This document shows positions 8,509 through 17,151 of a stretch of DNA of 64,000 bases, piece after piece. Origin of the DNA: Limnobacter sp. 130 (GTDB lineage Bacteria > Pseudomonadota > Gammaproteobacteria > Burkholderiales > Burkholderiaceae_B); the NCBI RefSeq assembly GCF_902506325.1, contig NZ_LR732330.1, positions 124,001 to 188,000 of the forward strand. The letters run 5' to 3'. How positions within the stretch are numbered: position 1 is the stretch's first letter; each line of letters starts with the position of its first letter. The notes below the pieces were generated by a model that worked only from the letters and a program-made list of their open reading frames with translations, was not told where the DNA came from and did no database searches. A program made the translations under genes and the position numbers.

Positions 8509-9468
8509 ATGATTGACGCGTTCTACACCGATGAGTTTGTGCTGCCTTTGCCCCCGGGCCATCGGTTCCCAATGGAGAAATATCGAATTCTCCGGGACAA
8601 AGTGTCTTTAAGTGCCTGTTTTGCAAGGCTATCTATTCCAGACGCAGCCACGCCCGGTCAATTGGCCTTGGCGCATTGCCCAAACTATATAGAGCGCATA
8701 GAAACGGGCAATGTTTCGAAAGATGAGCAACGAGGCATCGGTTTTCCCTGGTCAGATCGAATGGTGGAGCGTTCCCGAAGGTCTGTGGGAGCCACCGTGG
8801 CTGCTGTTCGAAGTGCGCTGCAGCACGGTGCTTCTGTTAATTTGGCAGGGGGTACTCACCATGCCAAGCGCAGCAAGGGCGGTGGGTTTTGTGTATTCAA
8901 CGATTTGGCAGTGGCTGCGCGTGTTTATCAAACCGATGCAATTGCATGGTTAAACTCAGCCCAAAACGGGTCAATCTCATCCCGTGGTGGTCACCACGTG
9001 CTGGTGATTGACCTGGATGTGCATCAGGGCGATGGCACAGCCGAAATTTTGAGAAACGACCCCAGTGTGTTTACTTTTTCGATGCATGGCGAGAAAAACT
9101 ATCCTTTCCAGAAAGAAAAAAGTGACTTGGACATCGAATTGCCCGACGGAACTGGCGATGCTGAATATCTCACACTGCTGGATAAGTCTTTATCCCGGAT
9201 TGAGCAGTGCTTTACGCCCGATCTTGTTTTGTATGTCGCTGGGCTTGATGTTCATCAAGCGGACCGTTTGGGCAAACTGGCCCTGAGTGACGATGGTATC
9301 GAGCAACGCGACCGAATGGTTTTGCAGTGGGCTCAACAACGTAAATTACCCGTGGCGGCGGTCATGGCCGGGGGATACTTTCCCGATCTTGATCATTTAA
9401 CAGACTTGCAACTCGGGGTCATTGAACGTTTGGCCGAATACAGTCAACAACATCAAAAACTACGCTAG
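8509..9468 (+). CDS. Histone-deacetylase family amidohydrolase
   Basis: 319 residues of the class II HDAC/acetoin-utilisation (AcuC/APAH) superfamily, zinc enzymes that remove acetyl groups from lysine, polyamines or other amines. The His pair GTHHAKR (His117-His118), the zinc-ligand stretch DLDVHQGDGT (Asp170, His172) and the late GGY motif (MAGGYFP) are all present, so it should be active. It diverges from the phasin gene with 147 bp between the start codons. The native substrate is unknown. Confidence 0.9.
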   Translation: MIDAFYTDEFVLPLPPGHRFPMEKYRILRDKVSLSACFARLSIPDAATPGQLALAHCPNYIERIETGNVSKDEQRGIGFPWSDRMVERSRRSVGATVAAVRSALQHGASVNLAGGTHHAKRSKGGGFCVFNDLAVAARVYQTDAIAWLNSAQNGSISSRGGHHVLVIDLDVHQGDGTAEILRNDPSVFTFSMHGEKNYPFQKEKSDLDIELPDGTGDAEYLTLLDKSLSRIEQCFTPDLVLYVAGLDVHQADRLGKLALSDDGIEQRDRMVLQWAQQRKLPVAAVMAGGYFPDLDHLTDLQLGVIERLAEYSQQHQKLR

Positions 9469-9535
9469 GCAGGTAGATTTAAGAAATCGCTCGAATTAGA
9501 TGACTTAAAACCCTGTTATCACTCGATCTGGACCC

Positions 9536-9564
9536 TTGGCGGTTCAGCTAAATCTGCGTAGAAT
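9536..9564 (+). promoter_or_regulatory. Sigma-70 promoter of the PBP7-like gene
   Basis: TTGGCG (9536-9541) and TAGAAT (9559-9564) are spaced by exactly 17 bp, about 40 bp before the ATG of the endopeptidase gene. The match to sigma-70 consensus is good. Confidence 0.65.
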
Positions 9565-9603
9565 TCAACGAAACATTTGTTCAAATAATAAAGATAAAGC
9601 ACC

Positions 9604-10485
9604 ATGATCTATCAAGCATTACTTGGCTCAACACTTCTTGCTTTTTCCATGGTGTTCAGCCATTCGGTTCAGGCAGCGCCCGGCCAGGCCGAAAGAGTCA
9701 ATTTGAAAGAAGCGCACGACCCGCTTTCTCTCAACAGTTCGGTTGCCTTGGTGGCAGATGCTGATTCTCTTGAAGTGCTTTATGCCAAAAACCCATCCGC
9801 AGTGGTTCCCATCGCATCGATTACGAAAATCATGACCGTGGTGGTGACGCTAGAGGCAGGGCTTGATCTGGATGACGTCATCACCATAACAACAGACGAC
9901 ATCGACTACTACAAAAACACCCGTTCACGCTTGAAGCCCGGTAGTGAGTTCACCCGCCGCGAGCTTATTCATTTGGCGCTCATGGCTTCCGAGAATCGTG
10001 CGGCTTCCGCACTTGGACGTAGCTATCCCGGTGGTTTGGCAGCCTGTGTGGCTCAAATGAATCGTCGTGCTGCTTCGCTGCAAATGCTCAATACCAATTT
10101 TGCGGAAACCACAGGTTTGTCGGTTGAGAACAAATCAAGCGCCAACGATTTGGCGCGCATGGTGCTCCATGCTCAGCGTTTTCCTTTGATTCGACAATTT
10201 TCGACTGATCCGCAATTTTCTGTGCAGTCGGGTAAAGGGCAGTTGAACTTTCGAAATACCAATCGCCTGATCAAAAACAAGGAATGGGACATTCAGGTTC
10301 AGAAAACTGGCTTTATCAATGAAGCTGGGCGCTGTCTGGTCATGAAAGCGCGCGTTGGGGATCGTAACTTGGTGATCGTACTGCTTGATGCTTTGGGCTC
10401 TCAGGCCCGATTCGCTGATGCGGAACGTATTCGAGAGTACGTCATGGCCGTGGCGCCCAGTGCCGCCACGTACGTCACAAAATAG
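9604..10485 (+). CDS. pbpG: D-alanyl-D-alanine endopeptidase (PBP7-type)
   Basis: 293-residue low-molecular-mass penicillin-binding protein of the S11 peptidase family that cleaves peptidoglycan cross-links in the periplasm. A signal peptide ends at about VQA-AP (residue 24). The three active-site motifs are intact: SITK (Ser72, Lys75), SEN (129-131) and KTG (234-236). The length matches PBP7 and is shorter than DacA, which has an extra C-terminal domain and amphipathic anchor. Its stop codon is one base from the convergent iclR stop. Confidence 0.9.
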   Translation: MIYQALLGSTLLAFSMVFSHSVQAAPGQAERVNLKEAHDPLSLNSSVALVADADSLEVLYAKNPSAVVPIASITKIMTVVVTLEAGLDLDDVITITTDDIDYYKNTRSRLKPGSEFTRRELIHLALMASENRAASALGRSYPGGLAACVAQMNRRAASLQMLNTNFAETTGLSVENKSSANDLARMVLHAQRFPLIRQFSTDPQFSVQSGKGQLNFRNTNRLIKNKEWDIQVQKTGFINEAGRCLVMKARVGDRNLVIVLLDALGSQARFADAERIREYVMAVAPSAATYVTK

Positions 10486-10486
10486 G

Positions 10487-11287
10487 TTAAAGCCTGAATC
10501 GCCCGCTAGGTGGGGTCACGCGGCCCTGCCAGCCTAGCGATGCGCTAATTCTTTGCGCTGTGTGAATCAACTCCTGAAGCCAGTCTTCCTGAATTCGGTC
10601 CGCTGGCGCAGAAATGGACAAACCCGCAATCAGTTTGGATGAATCATCATAAATGCCCGCCGCCATGCAGCGAACGCCCATTTCCAGTTCTTCATTGTCC
10701 CGTGCAAATCCTTCCGTTCTTACCAGCAGCAGTTCTTTTTCCAGCTTGTCGAGTGTAGTCAGGCTATTTAACGTGGTGCCGCGCAAAGTCGTACGGTCCG
10801 AATACAGCTTTAAATTCTCTGGCGATTCACTGGCAAGAAATAGTTTCCCGGTGGAAGTAAGGTGCAAAGGGGCACGACCGCCAATGGCTCGCACCACCTG
10901 CATGCCCGAGCGCTCGCTGTAAGCGCGATCCACATAAACAATTTCGTCACCCTGCCGAACCGATAAATTCACGGTTTGCCCGGTCAGGCGGTGCAGTTTG
11001 CGCATTAATTCCAGGGCAGCATCACGCACGTTCAAGCGGGCTTTCACCAAATTGCCCAATTCGAGCAAACGCATGCCAAGTCGGTACAAGCCAGGGTCGG
11101 TGCGGTCAACCAGTCGGCAAGCCACGAGATCATTCAAAATCCGGTGTGCTGTGGAAGGGTGCAGCTTGGTATCGCGGGCCAAGTCTTTCAATGCAACAGG
11201 GTCCTGGTGTTCAGCCAATGCGTCCAGCAATTGCATCATTCGTTCAATCACCTGAATACTGGTGCGTCCAATCGACTCTTCGCTCAT
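10487..11287 (-). CDS. IclR-family transcriptional regulator
   Basis: 266 residues: an N-terminal winged helix-turn-helix (about 10-75; motif VALKDLARDTKLHPSTAHRI) followed by the IclR effector-binding domain (about 85-255). Starts 138 bp from the divergent lutA, so regulation of the lactate-oxidation genes by a carboxylate ligand is a reasonable inference. IclR proteins usually act as local repressors or activators of aromatic or organic-acid catabolism. Confidence 0.9.
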   Translation of the reverse strand: MSEESIGRTSIQVIERMMQLLDALAEHQDPVALKDLARDTKLHPSTAHRILNDLVACRLVDRTDPGLYRLGMRLLELGNLVKARLNVRDAALELMRKLHRLTGQTVNLSVRQGDEIVYVDRAYSERSGMQVVRAIGGRAPLHLTSTGKLFLASESPENLKLYSDRTTLRGTTLNSLTTLDKLEKELLLVRTEGFARDNEELEMGVRCMAAGIYDDSSKLIAGLSISAPADRIQEDWLQELIHTAQRISASLGWQGRVTPPSGRFRL

Positions 11288-11330
11288 ACGGGGTAGTTCC
11301 TTTTCATGCAGTGGGAAGTTTAAACCATAT

Positions 11331-11346
11331 TGTGAAATACGTCACT
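11331..11346. promoter_or_regulatory. CRP/FNR-like dyad upstream of lutA
   Basis: TGTGA-N6-TCACT matches 9 of the 10 fixed bases of the enterobacterial CRP consensus TGTGA-N6-TCACA. It lies in the intergenic region between the IclR gene and lutA, about 80 bp upstream of the lutA start. Whether this organism has a regulator with that specificity is not shown here. Confidence 0.4.
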
Positions 11347-11425
11347 CGTTATGGTTATCACTACTGGCTTGAAAGCGGCTTGCTGCATACACTTGAGTGG
11401 CTTTTAGATTTTTTGGGGAAATGCC

Positions 11426-12166
11426 TTGCGCGTCGGTTTGTTTGTTACCTGCCTCGTGGATTCCATGCGGCCTTCAATCGGTTTCTCAACCATCGAATTG
11501 CTGGAGTCAGCAGGTTGCGAGGTCGTGGTGCCTCAAGCTCAAACCTGTTGTGGACAGCCAGCCTGGAATTCTGGTGACAAAGAAAGTACGCACAAACTTG
11601 CCCAGAAGTGGCTTGCGGAGTTTGAGCAGTTTGACTATGTGGTTGCCCCATCGGGTTCTTGTGCCGGCATGACCAAAACCCACTACACCGAGGTGTTTAA
11701 AAACGATCCCGATCTGAAAATTCGAGCCGCAAGGCTTGCTGCACGGACCTATGAGCTCACGGATTTTTTGGTCAACGTGCTGGGGGTGGACAAAATCAAA
11801 TTGGGTGTGTCGGAACTTAAGCAGGTTACTTATCACGATTCTTGTAGTGGGCTGCGCGAGTTGGGTGTGCAAAAGCAACCCCGTACCTTAATTGGAAAAA
11901 TGGGCGGCGTAGAAATTCTGGAAATGAAAGACAGTCGGCAATGTTGCGGTTTCGGCGGTACCTTTGCCTTGAAATACGGTGAGGTGTCCAGCGCAATTTG
12001 TACAGACAAATGTGAACAGGTTAAAGCCACCGGCGCACAGGCTGTGGTGCTTGGCGACTTGGGTTGTATGTTGAACATTGAGGGACGATTGCGCCGCATG
12101 GGTGACAACACACAGGTGTTGCACGTGGCCGAGTTGCTCACGGGCCGAAAGCCCGGTCAAATTTAA
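11426..12166 (+). CDS. lutA: LutA-type (Fe-S)-binding protein of L-lactate oxidation
   Basis: 246 residues with two cysteine-rich CCG domains (TCCGQPAWNSGD near residue 46 and CCGFGGTFALKYGE near 173), as in LutA/YkgE, a subunit of the flavin-free L-lactate dehydrogenase complex. The start is TTG at 11426, which gives the family N-terminus RVGLFVTCLVD and has GGGGAA 7 bp upstream; the nearby ATG at 11421 is out of frame. Followed 17 bp later by lutB. It diverges from an IclR regulator. Confidence 0.9.
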   Translation: MRVGLFVTCLVDSMRPSIGFSTIELLESAGCEVVVPQAQTCCGQPAWNSGDKESTHKLAQKWLAEFEQFDYVVAPSGSCAGMTKTHYTEVFKNDPDLKIRAARLAARTYELTDFLVNVLGVDKIKLGVSELKQVTYHDSCSGLRELGVQKQPRTLIGKMGGVEILEMKDSRQCCGFGGTFALKYGEVSSAICTDKCEQVKATGAQAVVLGDLGCMLNIEGRLRRMGDNTQVLHVAELLTGRKPGQI

Positions 12167-12183
12167 AGCGGGGCAGTAACACC

Positions 12184-13593
12184 ATGCAAGTACAAAGCAT
12201 GTTTTTTGAGCGCAAGGCAAGCGAGAAGTTGAATGACCCACGCTTGCAGGAAAACCTCAAGCGACTTTCATCCAAGTTTGTAAATGCGCGTGCCACCAGC
12301 ATTCTTGAGCTTGAGGATTTTGAAGGCACACGTTCAGCGGCTGTGGAAATTCGCAACCGCAGCATCAAAAATCTGGATGTGTGGCTCGAACTGTTTGAGC
12401 AAAAAGCAGCCGAGACTGGCGCCAAAGTTTTGTTTGCACGCACGCCACAAGAAGCGGCCCAATTAGTCGTAAAGATCGCCAAGAAGCACAACGTGAAATC
12501 GGTGATTAAATCGAAGTCAATGGTGACCGAGGAAATGGCGCTAAACAAGGCGCTTGAAGCTGCCGATGTGAAAGTCCGCGAAACTGATCTGGGCGAGTAC
12601 ATTCTTCAGATCAATGACAATGAGCGGCCCAGCCATATCATTGCGCCAGTGGTGCACAAAGACAAGGAGCAGGTGGCAGATCTGTTTGAGAAGCACCACC
12701 ATTTGCCACGAAAGACCGACATTGCTGAAATGACTCGTGAGGCCCGTGAAATTCTGCGCCCCCAGTTCTTGGCGGCCGATATGGGTGTCACTGGCGGCAA
12801 TTTCGTGATTGCTGAAACAGGTTCTGTGGCCTTGGTAACCAATGAAGGCAACGAGGGCATGTGCACCATCAACCCCCGCGTACATGTCGCCATTACCGGT
12901 GTAGAGAAAGTGGTGCCCACGCTTGAGGACTTTGCTACCTTGATTCGCCTTTTGCCGCGCTCGGCAACCGGACAAAGTATTTCAAATTATGTGTCGTTGT
13001 TGACTGGCCCGAAGCGCGAGGGTGACCTGGACGGTCCCGAGCACATGTACTTCGTGATTCTGGATGGGGGCCGCACCGGCTTGCTGGGTGGTGAGTTTGA
13101 AGAAATGCTTCGTTGCATCAAATGTGGTGCCTGCATGAACCATTGCCCCGTGTACCAGAAAATTGGCGGGCACGCCTATGGGTGGGTGTACCCGGGCCCC
13201 ATGGGTTCAGTGCTTACACCGAGCTACACAGGCATAGAAAAGGCGCTTGATTTGCCGCAAGCGGCTACTTTGTGTGGCGAATGCCATGTGGTCTGCCCAG
13301 TAAAAATTCCGCTACCCGATTTGCTTCGCAAGCTGCGCGAGCAGCAGTTTTCGCGTGGTTTGCGTCCGTGGCAGGAGAAAGCAGCATTCAAGGTTTGGGC
13401 TTTTGTGGCGCAACGACCAAGCTTGTATCGCTTGCTGTCACGTATTGGTATCAAGGCCATGTCGTGGTGGGGTAAACGCAAAGGCGGAATTCACAGTTTG
13501 CCTGGCGCCAGTGGTTGGACCGATCAACGTGATTTTCCGGTGCCCACCGGAGAAACTTTCTCGAATCTGTATCAGCAACGCAAGAAAAAATAA
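12184..13593 (+). CDS. lutB: LutB-type iron-sulfur protein of L-lactate oxidation
   Basis: 469 residues, the usual length for LutB/YkgF. It has an N-terminal LUD domain (about 60-290) and a C-terminal ferredoxin-like module with CIKCGACMNHCP (near residue 312) and CGECHVVCP (near 364) for two 4Fe-4S clusters. It would pass electrons from lactate oxidation to the respiratory chain together with LutA and LutC, but no lutC follows. The gene ends with three lysine codons inside a palindrome shared with the convergent pyrD. Confidence 0.92.
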   Translation: MQVQSMFFERKASEKLNDPRLQENLKRLSSKFVNARATSILELEDFEGTRSAAVEIRNRSIKNLDVWLELFEQKAAETGAKVLFARTPQEAAQLVVKIAKKHNVKSVIKSKSMVTEEMALNKALEAADVKVRETDLGEYILQINDNERPSHIIAPVVHKDKEQVADLFEKHHHLPRKTDIAEMTREAREILRPQFLAADMGVTGGNFVIAETGSVALVTNEGNEGMCTINPRVHVAITGVEKVVPTLEDFATLIRLLPRSATGQSISNYVSLLTGPKREGDLDGPEHMYFVILDGGRTGLLGGEFEEMLRCIKCGACMNHCPVYQKIGGHAYGWVYPGPMGSVLTPSYTGIEKALDLPQAATLCGECHVVCPVKIPLPDLLRKLREQQFSRGLRPWQEKAAFKVWAFVAQRPSLYRLLSRIGIKAMSWWGKRKGGIHSLPGASGWTDQRDFPVPTGETFSNLYQQRKKK

Positions 13594-13606
13594 GTATTAT
13601 TTTTTC
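13584..13606. repeat. 23-bp palindrome containing both lutB and pyrD stop codons
   Basis: GAAAAAATAA (13584-13593) and TTATTTTTTC (13597-13606) are perfect inverted repeats with a 3-nt centre. Each arm contains the stop codon of one convergent gene and each strand ends in a T-run. The all-AT stem is weak, but it may serve as a minimal bidirectional terminator. Confidence 0.6.
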
Positions 13607-14646
13607 AGCAGGTGCGGTTTACAGTTCATGCGTATGGTGGCTGCGCACTCGGTCACCAGCTCAGGACCTTTGTAAATCAGCCCGGTGTAAATTTGAACCA
13701 ACTTTGCGCCGGCGCGAATTTTTTCTACTGCATGCTCGCCGCTGGAAATTCCGCCCACGCCGATAATTGGAATGTCATCGCCCAGTTCGGCGTACAAGCG
13801 TTTGATCACGTGGGTTGATTTCTCCAGTACGGGTGCACCGCTCAAGCCACCTTGCTCGTCGCCATGTGCAAGGTTTGCCACCCTGGTTTTGTCGATCGTG
13901 GTGTTGGTCGCAATCACACCGTCAAAGCCGAAATGAATGAGTCGCTTCGCAATAGCGTCGATTTGATCGTCATCCAGATCGGGCGCAATTTTCAAGGCCA
14001 TGGGTTTGTACAAGCCGTGTTCATCAGACAGTGCTTTTTGTTTTTCTTTCAGAGCGCCCAGCAAAATATCAAGGCTGTCACCACCTTGCAAATCGCGAAG
14101 ATTTTTGGTGTTGGGTGAGGAAATATTGACTGTAATGTATGTGGCGTAGGGGTAGATCGCTTCCAGTGCCTTCAAATAATCGTCGGCAGCATTTTCCACT
14201 GGGGTAATCGCATTTTTTCCAATGTTGATTCCCAACACGCCTGGGTAGTTACTGGCTTTTACATTTTGTATCAGCGTGTCAACACCTTCATTGTTAAAGC
14301 CCATCCGGTTAATCAGCGCATCGGCTTGTGGCAGGCGAAACAGGCGGGGTTGCGGGTTACCAGCTTGTGGCTTGGGGGTCACTGTACCGACTTCGAGAAA
14401 ACCAAATCCCATTAAACCCAGTTCGCTGATGTAGGCCGCGTCTTTGTCCAGCCCGGCCGCCAGACCCACGCGGTTCGGGAAATCGATCCCCATGACTTTC
14501 ACAGGGTCGGCCACGGCTTTGGGCGAAAAAAGTTTCAGCAAACCCAGCTTGCGCAACATTTGCAAATTACTGAATGTGACGTGGTGAGCTTTCTCTGGAT
14601 CGAGCGCAAACAGGGCAGGGCGAACAAGCGAATAGGGCAGCAGCAT
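13597..14646 (-). CDS. pyrD: Dihydroorotate dehydrogenase (quinone)
   Basis: Class 2, membrane-associated flavoenzyme that oxidises dihydroorotate to orotate in pyrimidine synthesis and passes electrons to quinone. It has the class-2 N-terminal helices ([17 protein letters not shown]), the FMN/substrate stretch NRMGFNNEG, the catalytic-Ser region [10 protein letters not shown] and the phosphate-binding [11 protein letters not shown]. The start is placed at ATG 14646, giving 349 residues and the usual family N-terminus; an upstream ATG at 14688 would add 14 residues of no family likeness. Distal gene of the NUDIX-aat-bpt unit. Confidence 0.94.
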   Translation of the reverse strand: MLLPYSLVRPALFALDPEKAHHVTFSNLQMLRKLGLLKLFSPKAVADPVKVMGIDFPNRVGLAAGLDKDAAYISELGLMGFGFLEVGTVTPKPQAGNPQPRLFRLPQADALINRMGFNNEGVDTLIQNVKASNYPGVLGINIGKNAITPVENAADDYLKALEAIYPYATYITVNISSPNTKNLRDLQGGDSLDILLGALKEKQKALSDEHGLYKPMALKIAPDLDDDQIDAIAKRLIHFGFDGVIATNTTIDKTRVANLAHGDEQGGLSGAPVLEKSTHVIKRLYAELGDDIPIIGVGGISSGEHAVEKIRAGAKLVQIYTGLIYKGPELVTECAATIRMNCKPHLLKK

Positions 14647-14709
14647 GGCGGTTCTTAAACACCGGTAAATTGGATGAACAGCCCGCATTGTAACGGGGAA
14701 TTCAGGACC

Positions 14710-15447
14710 TTACGGGGCGCTTGGCTCAGGCAGGGGCTGCCACAAATTGTCTTGAAGAATTTCTGCGGAGGAAAAGCGGGCCTTGTAGGCCATTTTCTCG
14801 CTTTCTTTGATCCAATAGCCCAAATACAGGTAGGGAAGTTCCAGGTCTCGGCATTGTTCAATTTGCCAAAGCACGCCGTAGACGCCCAGGCCGCTGCGCT
14901 CGTCGGGGTCGAAGAAGGTATACACCGAGGACAGGCCATCAGTAAGAATGTCGATGATCGACACCATCATCAATTTACCTTCTGGGTTTCTGAATTCCAC
15001 CAGGCGTGAATTCACGCGGGTTTGCAACAGAAATTGAGAATACTGCTCGCGACTGTCTTCGTCCATTCCGCCGCCATGGTGCCTTGCAGATTGGTATTTC
15101 AGGTAAAGCGCGTAATGTTCGGAATTGAAGTGAAGGCGCTGCACGCTTGGTTTCAGGCTGGAAAATGATTTTGACGTGCGGCGTTGACTGCGGTTACTTT
15201 GAAATTGTGACACCTTCAGGCGCAGCGGTTTGCACGAGTTACAGCCATCGCAATGGGGCTTGTAGGTAAACAGCCCGCTGCGACGAAAGCCCATGCGCAC
15301 CAGTTCACTGTACACATCGGCGTTGATCAAATGGCTGGGGGTAGCCACCTGCGATCTGGCCAATCTATTGTCCAGGTAGCTGCAGGGATAAGGTGCAGTC
15401 GAGTAAAACTGCAATGTGGAGAAGGGCAGTTCCTTAGGTCTGGTCAT
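14710..15447 (-). CDS. bpt: Aspartate/glutamate leucyltransferase
   Basis: 245 residues of the bacterial ATE-like family. Bpt moves leucine from leucyl-tRNA to proteins with N-terminal Asp or Glu, marking them for ClpS/ClpAP degradation. The cysteine-rich N-terminal motif ([12 protein letters not shown], near residues 66-77) and the R-rich [13 protein letters not shown] segment are typical. Its start overlaps the aat stop by 14 bp, indicating translational coupling of two N-degron enzymes that act on different N-termini. Confidence 0.92.
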   Translation of the reverse strand: MTRPKELPFSTLQFYSTAPYPCSYLDNRLARSQVATPSHLINADVYSELVRMGFRRSGLFTYKPHCDGCNSCKPLRLKVSQFQSNRSQRRTSKSFSSLKPSVQRLHFNSEHYALYLKYQSARHHGGGMDEDSREQYSQFLLQTRVNSRLVEFRNPEGKLMMVSIIDILTDGLSSVYTFFDPDERSGLGVYGVLWQIEQCRDLELPYLYLGYWIKESEKMAYKARFSSAEILQDNLWQPLPEPSAP

Positions 15448-16162
15448 ACGTCCATTTAAGTTCGCGAGGTTCCCAATTCAAGGTGGGCTGAACAATGGAA
15501 TTCACCATTTCAGTCTCAAACACCTTTCTGCTTACCGTACGGGCCCCCATCGATATCAAGTGTCCGGTGGCTTGCTGGCAATCAATTATGTGCACATTCT
15601 GTGATTTTAGCCAATACACAAAATGAGCGAAGGCTACTTTGGAGGCATCGGTTTTTGTGGCAAACATGCTTTCACCGTACACCATCTTGCCCAAGGCTAC
15701 ACAATACAGGCCGCCCACCAATTGATCGCCTTCCCAATATTCCACCGAGTGGGCCAGGCCTCGCTGGTGAAGCACGGTGTATGCGGCAATGACTTCATCT
15801 GTGATCCAGGTGCTGTCTTGTCCTGGGCGGGGCGCTGCACAGGCCTGCATGACTGCTGTAAAGGCTGTGTTTAAACGAATTGCGCTACCAGGGGTGCCTT
15901 GCATCTTCCGTATGGCTTTTGCCAGTGACCGATGCAGTTTGAATTCGGCGGTGTAAAGCACCGCTCTGGGCGATGTGCTCCACCAAAGTACCGGTTCGCC
16001 TTGGGAGTACCAGGGAAATATGCCACGGGCATAACTTGCTTCAAGCCAGTCTGCATTGATCTCCATGCTGGCTGCAAGCAGCCCTGGAGGGTAGTCCAAT
16101 GCCTGGCTTGTGCCGGGGAATTCGCTTGGTGAGTCTAGCCAGGGAATAGTGGTTTTTGTCAT
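15434..16162 (-). CDS. aat: Leucyl/phenylalanyl-tRNA-protein transferase
   Basis: 242 residues. It attaches Leu or Phe from aminoacyl-tRNA to proteins with N-terminal Arg or Lys (N-end rule). The family core is clear: [24 protein letters not shown] near residues 44-67, [21 protein letters not shown] near 139-159, and [19 protein letters not shown]. It overlaps the NUDIX gene by 4 bp upstream and bpt by 14 bp downstream, so the three are one operon. Confidence 0.95.
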   Translation of the reverse strand: MTKTTIPWLDSPSEFPGTSQALDYPPGLLAASMEINADWLEASYARGIFPWYSQGEPVLWWSTSPRAVLYTAEFKLHRSLAKAIRKMQGTPGSAIRLNTAFTAVMQACAAPRPGQDSTWITDEVIAAYTVLHQRGLAHSVEYWEGDQLVGGLYCVALGKMVYGESMFATKTDASKVAFAHFVYWLKSQNVHIIDCQQATGHLISMGARTVSRKVFETEMVNSIVQPTLNWEPRELKWTYDQT

Positions 16163-16725
16163 CCGGCCTTGAATTGCGAATCAGTCCAGTCAGTGTGGTC
16201 GAACACATCGCCCGTGTGCAGGGAATAGCGCCCGGCTTTTCTGTCTGCAAAAAACAGGGTGAGTGTTTTAGATACGGTTTTGAAAGCCAGTTCATCCCAT
16301 GGGATTTCATTTTCTGAAAACAATTTCACATCCAGGCTTTCTTCACCTGCGCAAAAGGTAGAGGTAGGCATCTCGGCGCGGAAAAAGATGTGAACCTGTT
16401 CGGCCCGGATTACATCAAACATGGTGAACAGGGGGCCCAGTTCAATTTTGGCGCCAGCTTCTTCCCAGGTTTCTCGTGCTGCGCCCTGGTGCGTGGTTTC
16501 GTTCAATTCCATGAAGCCTGCTGGTAGTGTCCAGAAGCCATAACGGGGTTCGATAGCCCGCTTGCAAAGCAGCACCTTGCCCTGATAAGTCGGAATGGTG
16601 CCAACCACAATTTTCGGGTTCACGTAGTGAATGGCCCCGCACCCGGGGCAACAGCTGCGTTCGCGGTTATCGCCGTCTGGAATTCGGAGTTCAAGCTGGG
16701 TGCCACATGTGCTGCAGTATTTCAT
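16159..16725 (-). CDS. NUDIX hydrolase with N-terminal zinc ribbon
   Basis: The ATG at 16725 gives 188 residues starting MKYCSTCG; earlier starts would add an unlikely basic leader. Paired cysteines (CSTCG and CPGCG) form a zinc ribbon, followed by a full Nudix box (GX5EX7REUXEEXGU) in the stretch from GFMELNE to EEAGA. Such enzymes hydrolyse nucleoside diphosphates linked to another moiety, for example ADP-ribose or NADH; the substrate is not determinable here. Stop overlaps the aat start by 4 bp. Confidence 0.85.
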   Translation of the reverse strand: MKYCSTCGTQLELRIPDGDNRERSCCPGCGAIHYVNPKIVVGTIPTYQGKVLLCKRAIEPRYGFWTLPAGFMELNETTHQGAARETWEEAGAKIELGPLFTMFDVIRAEQVHIFFRAEMPTSTFCAGEESLDVKLFSENEIPWDELAFKTVSKTLTLFFADRKAGRYSLHTGDVFDHTDWTDSQFKAG

Positions 16726-16758
16726 TTGTTGTTTGCTTCTTTTTTTTGAAAAAATCAC

Positions 16759-16789
16759 TTGCAGTGTACCCGACAAATATGTGTATAAT
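16759..16789 (+). promoter_or_regulatory. Possible distal promoter upstream of the tRNA genes
   Basis: A perfect TATAAT at 16784-16789 is preceded by TTGCAG at 16759-16764, but the 19-bp spacing is long. Just downstream, ATTGC-TGAG-GCAAT (16803-16816) can form a small hairpin. If used, it would give a leader of about 120 nt in front of tRNA-Ala. Confidence 0.35.
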
Positions 16790-16871
16790 TCGGGCTGCTC
16801 AAATTGCTGAGGCAATGCAGGCAGAAGGCAAAAAAAATTAAAAGTTTTGTTTAAAAAGTATCAGCAGTTTG

Positions 16872-16900
16872 TTGACAAGTTAAACGAAATAATTAATAAT
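16872..16900 (+). promoter_or_regulatory. Promoter of the tRNA-Ala/tRNA-Glu operon
   Basis: A perfect TTGACA (16872-16877) is followed after 16 bp by TAATAAT (16894-16900). A C/G-containing discriminator follows (CTCGGTC), as seen in stringently controlled stable-RNA promoters. The first tRNA base is 16 bp downstream of the -10 element. Confidence 0.7.
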
Positions 16901-16915
16901 CTCGGTCTTCGCTTC

Positions 16916-16991
<76 letters not shown>

Positions 16992-17007
16992 AAGCACACA
17001 GTTTTAG

Positions 17008-17083
17008 GTCCCCATCGTCTAGAGGCCTAGGACACCGCCCTTTCACGGCGGTAACACCGGTTCGAATCCGGTTGGGGATGCCA
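17008..17083 (+). tRNA. tRNA-Glu (anticodon TTC)
   Basis: 76 nt including CCA. The acceptor GTCCCCA pairs with TGGGGAT (G-U at the first pair). The anticodon stem CCGCC/GGCGG encloses the loop CTTTCAC with anticodon TTC. The T arm ACCGG/CCGGT encloses TTCGAAT. It lies 16 bp after tRNA-Ala and shares its transcript. Confidence 0.97.
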
Positions 17084-17096
17084 AATTTGGCACAAA

Positions 17097-17129
17097 ACGC
17101 CTCTAACCCACAGGGTCAGAGGCGTTTTT
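17097..17129 (+). terminator. Terminator of the tRNA operon
   Basis: ACGCCTCT (17097-17104) pairs with AGAGGCGT (17118-17125), with further pairing possible in the loop (ACCC/GGGT), followed by a T-run. A clear rho-independent terminator after tRNA-Glu. Confidence 0.9.
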
Positions 17130-17151
17130 CATTTACGGCTTCGAGGCGACT

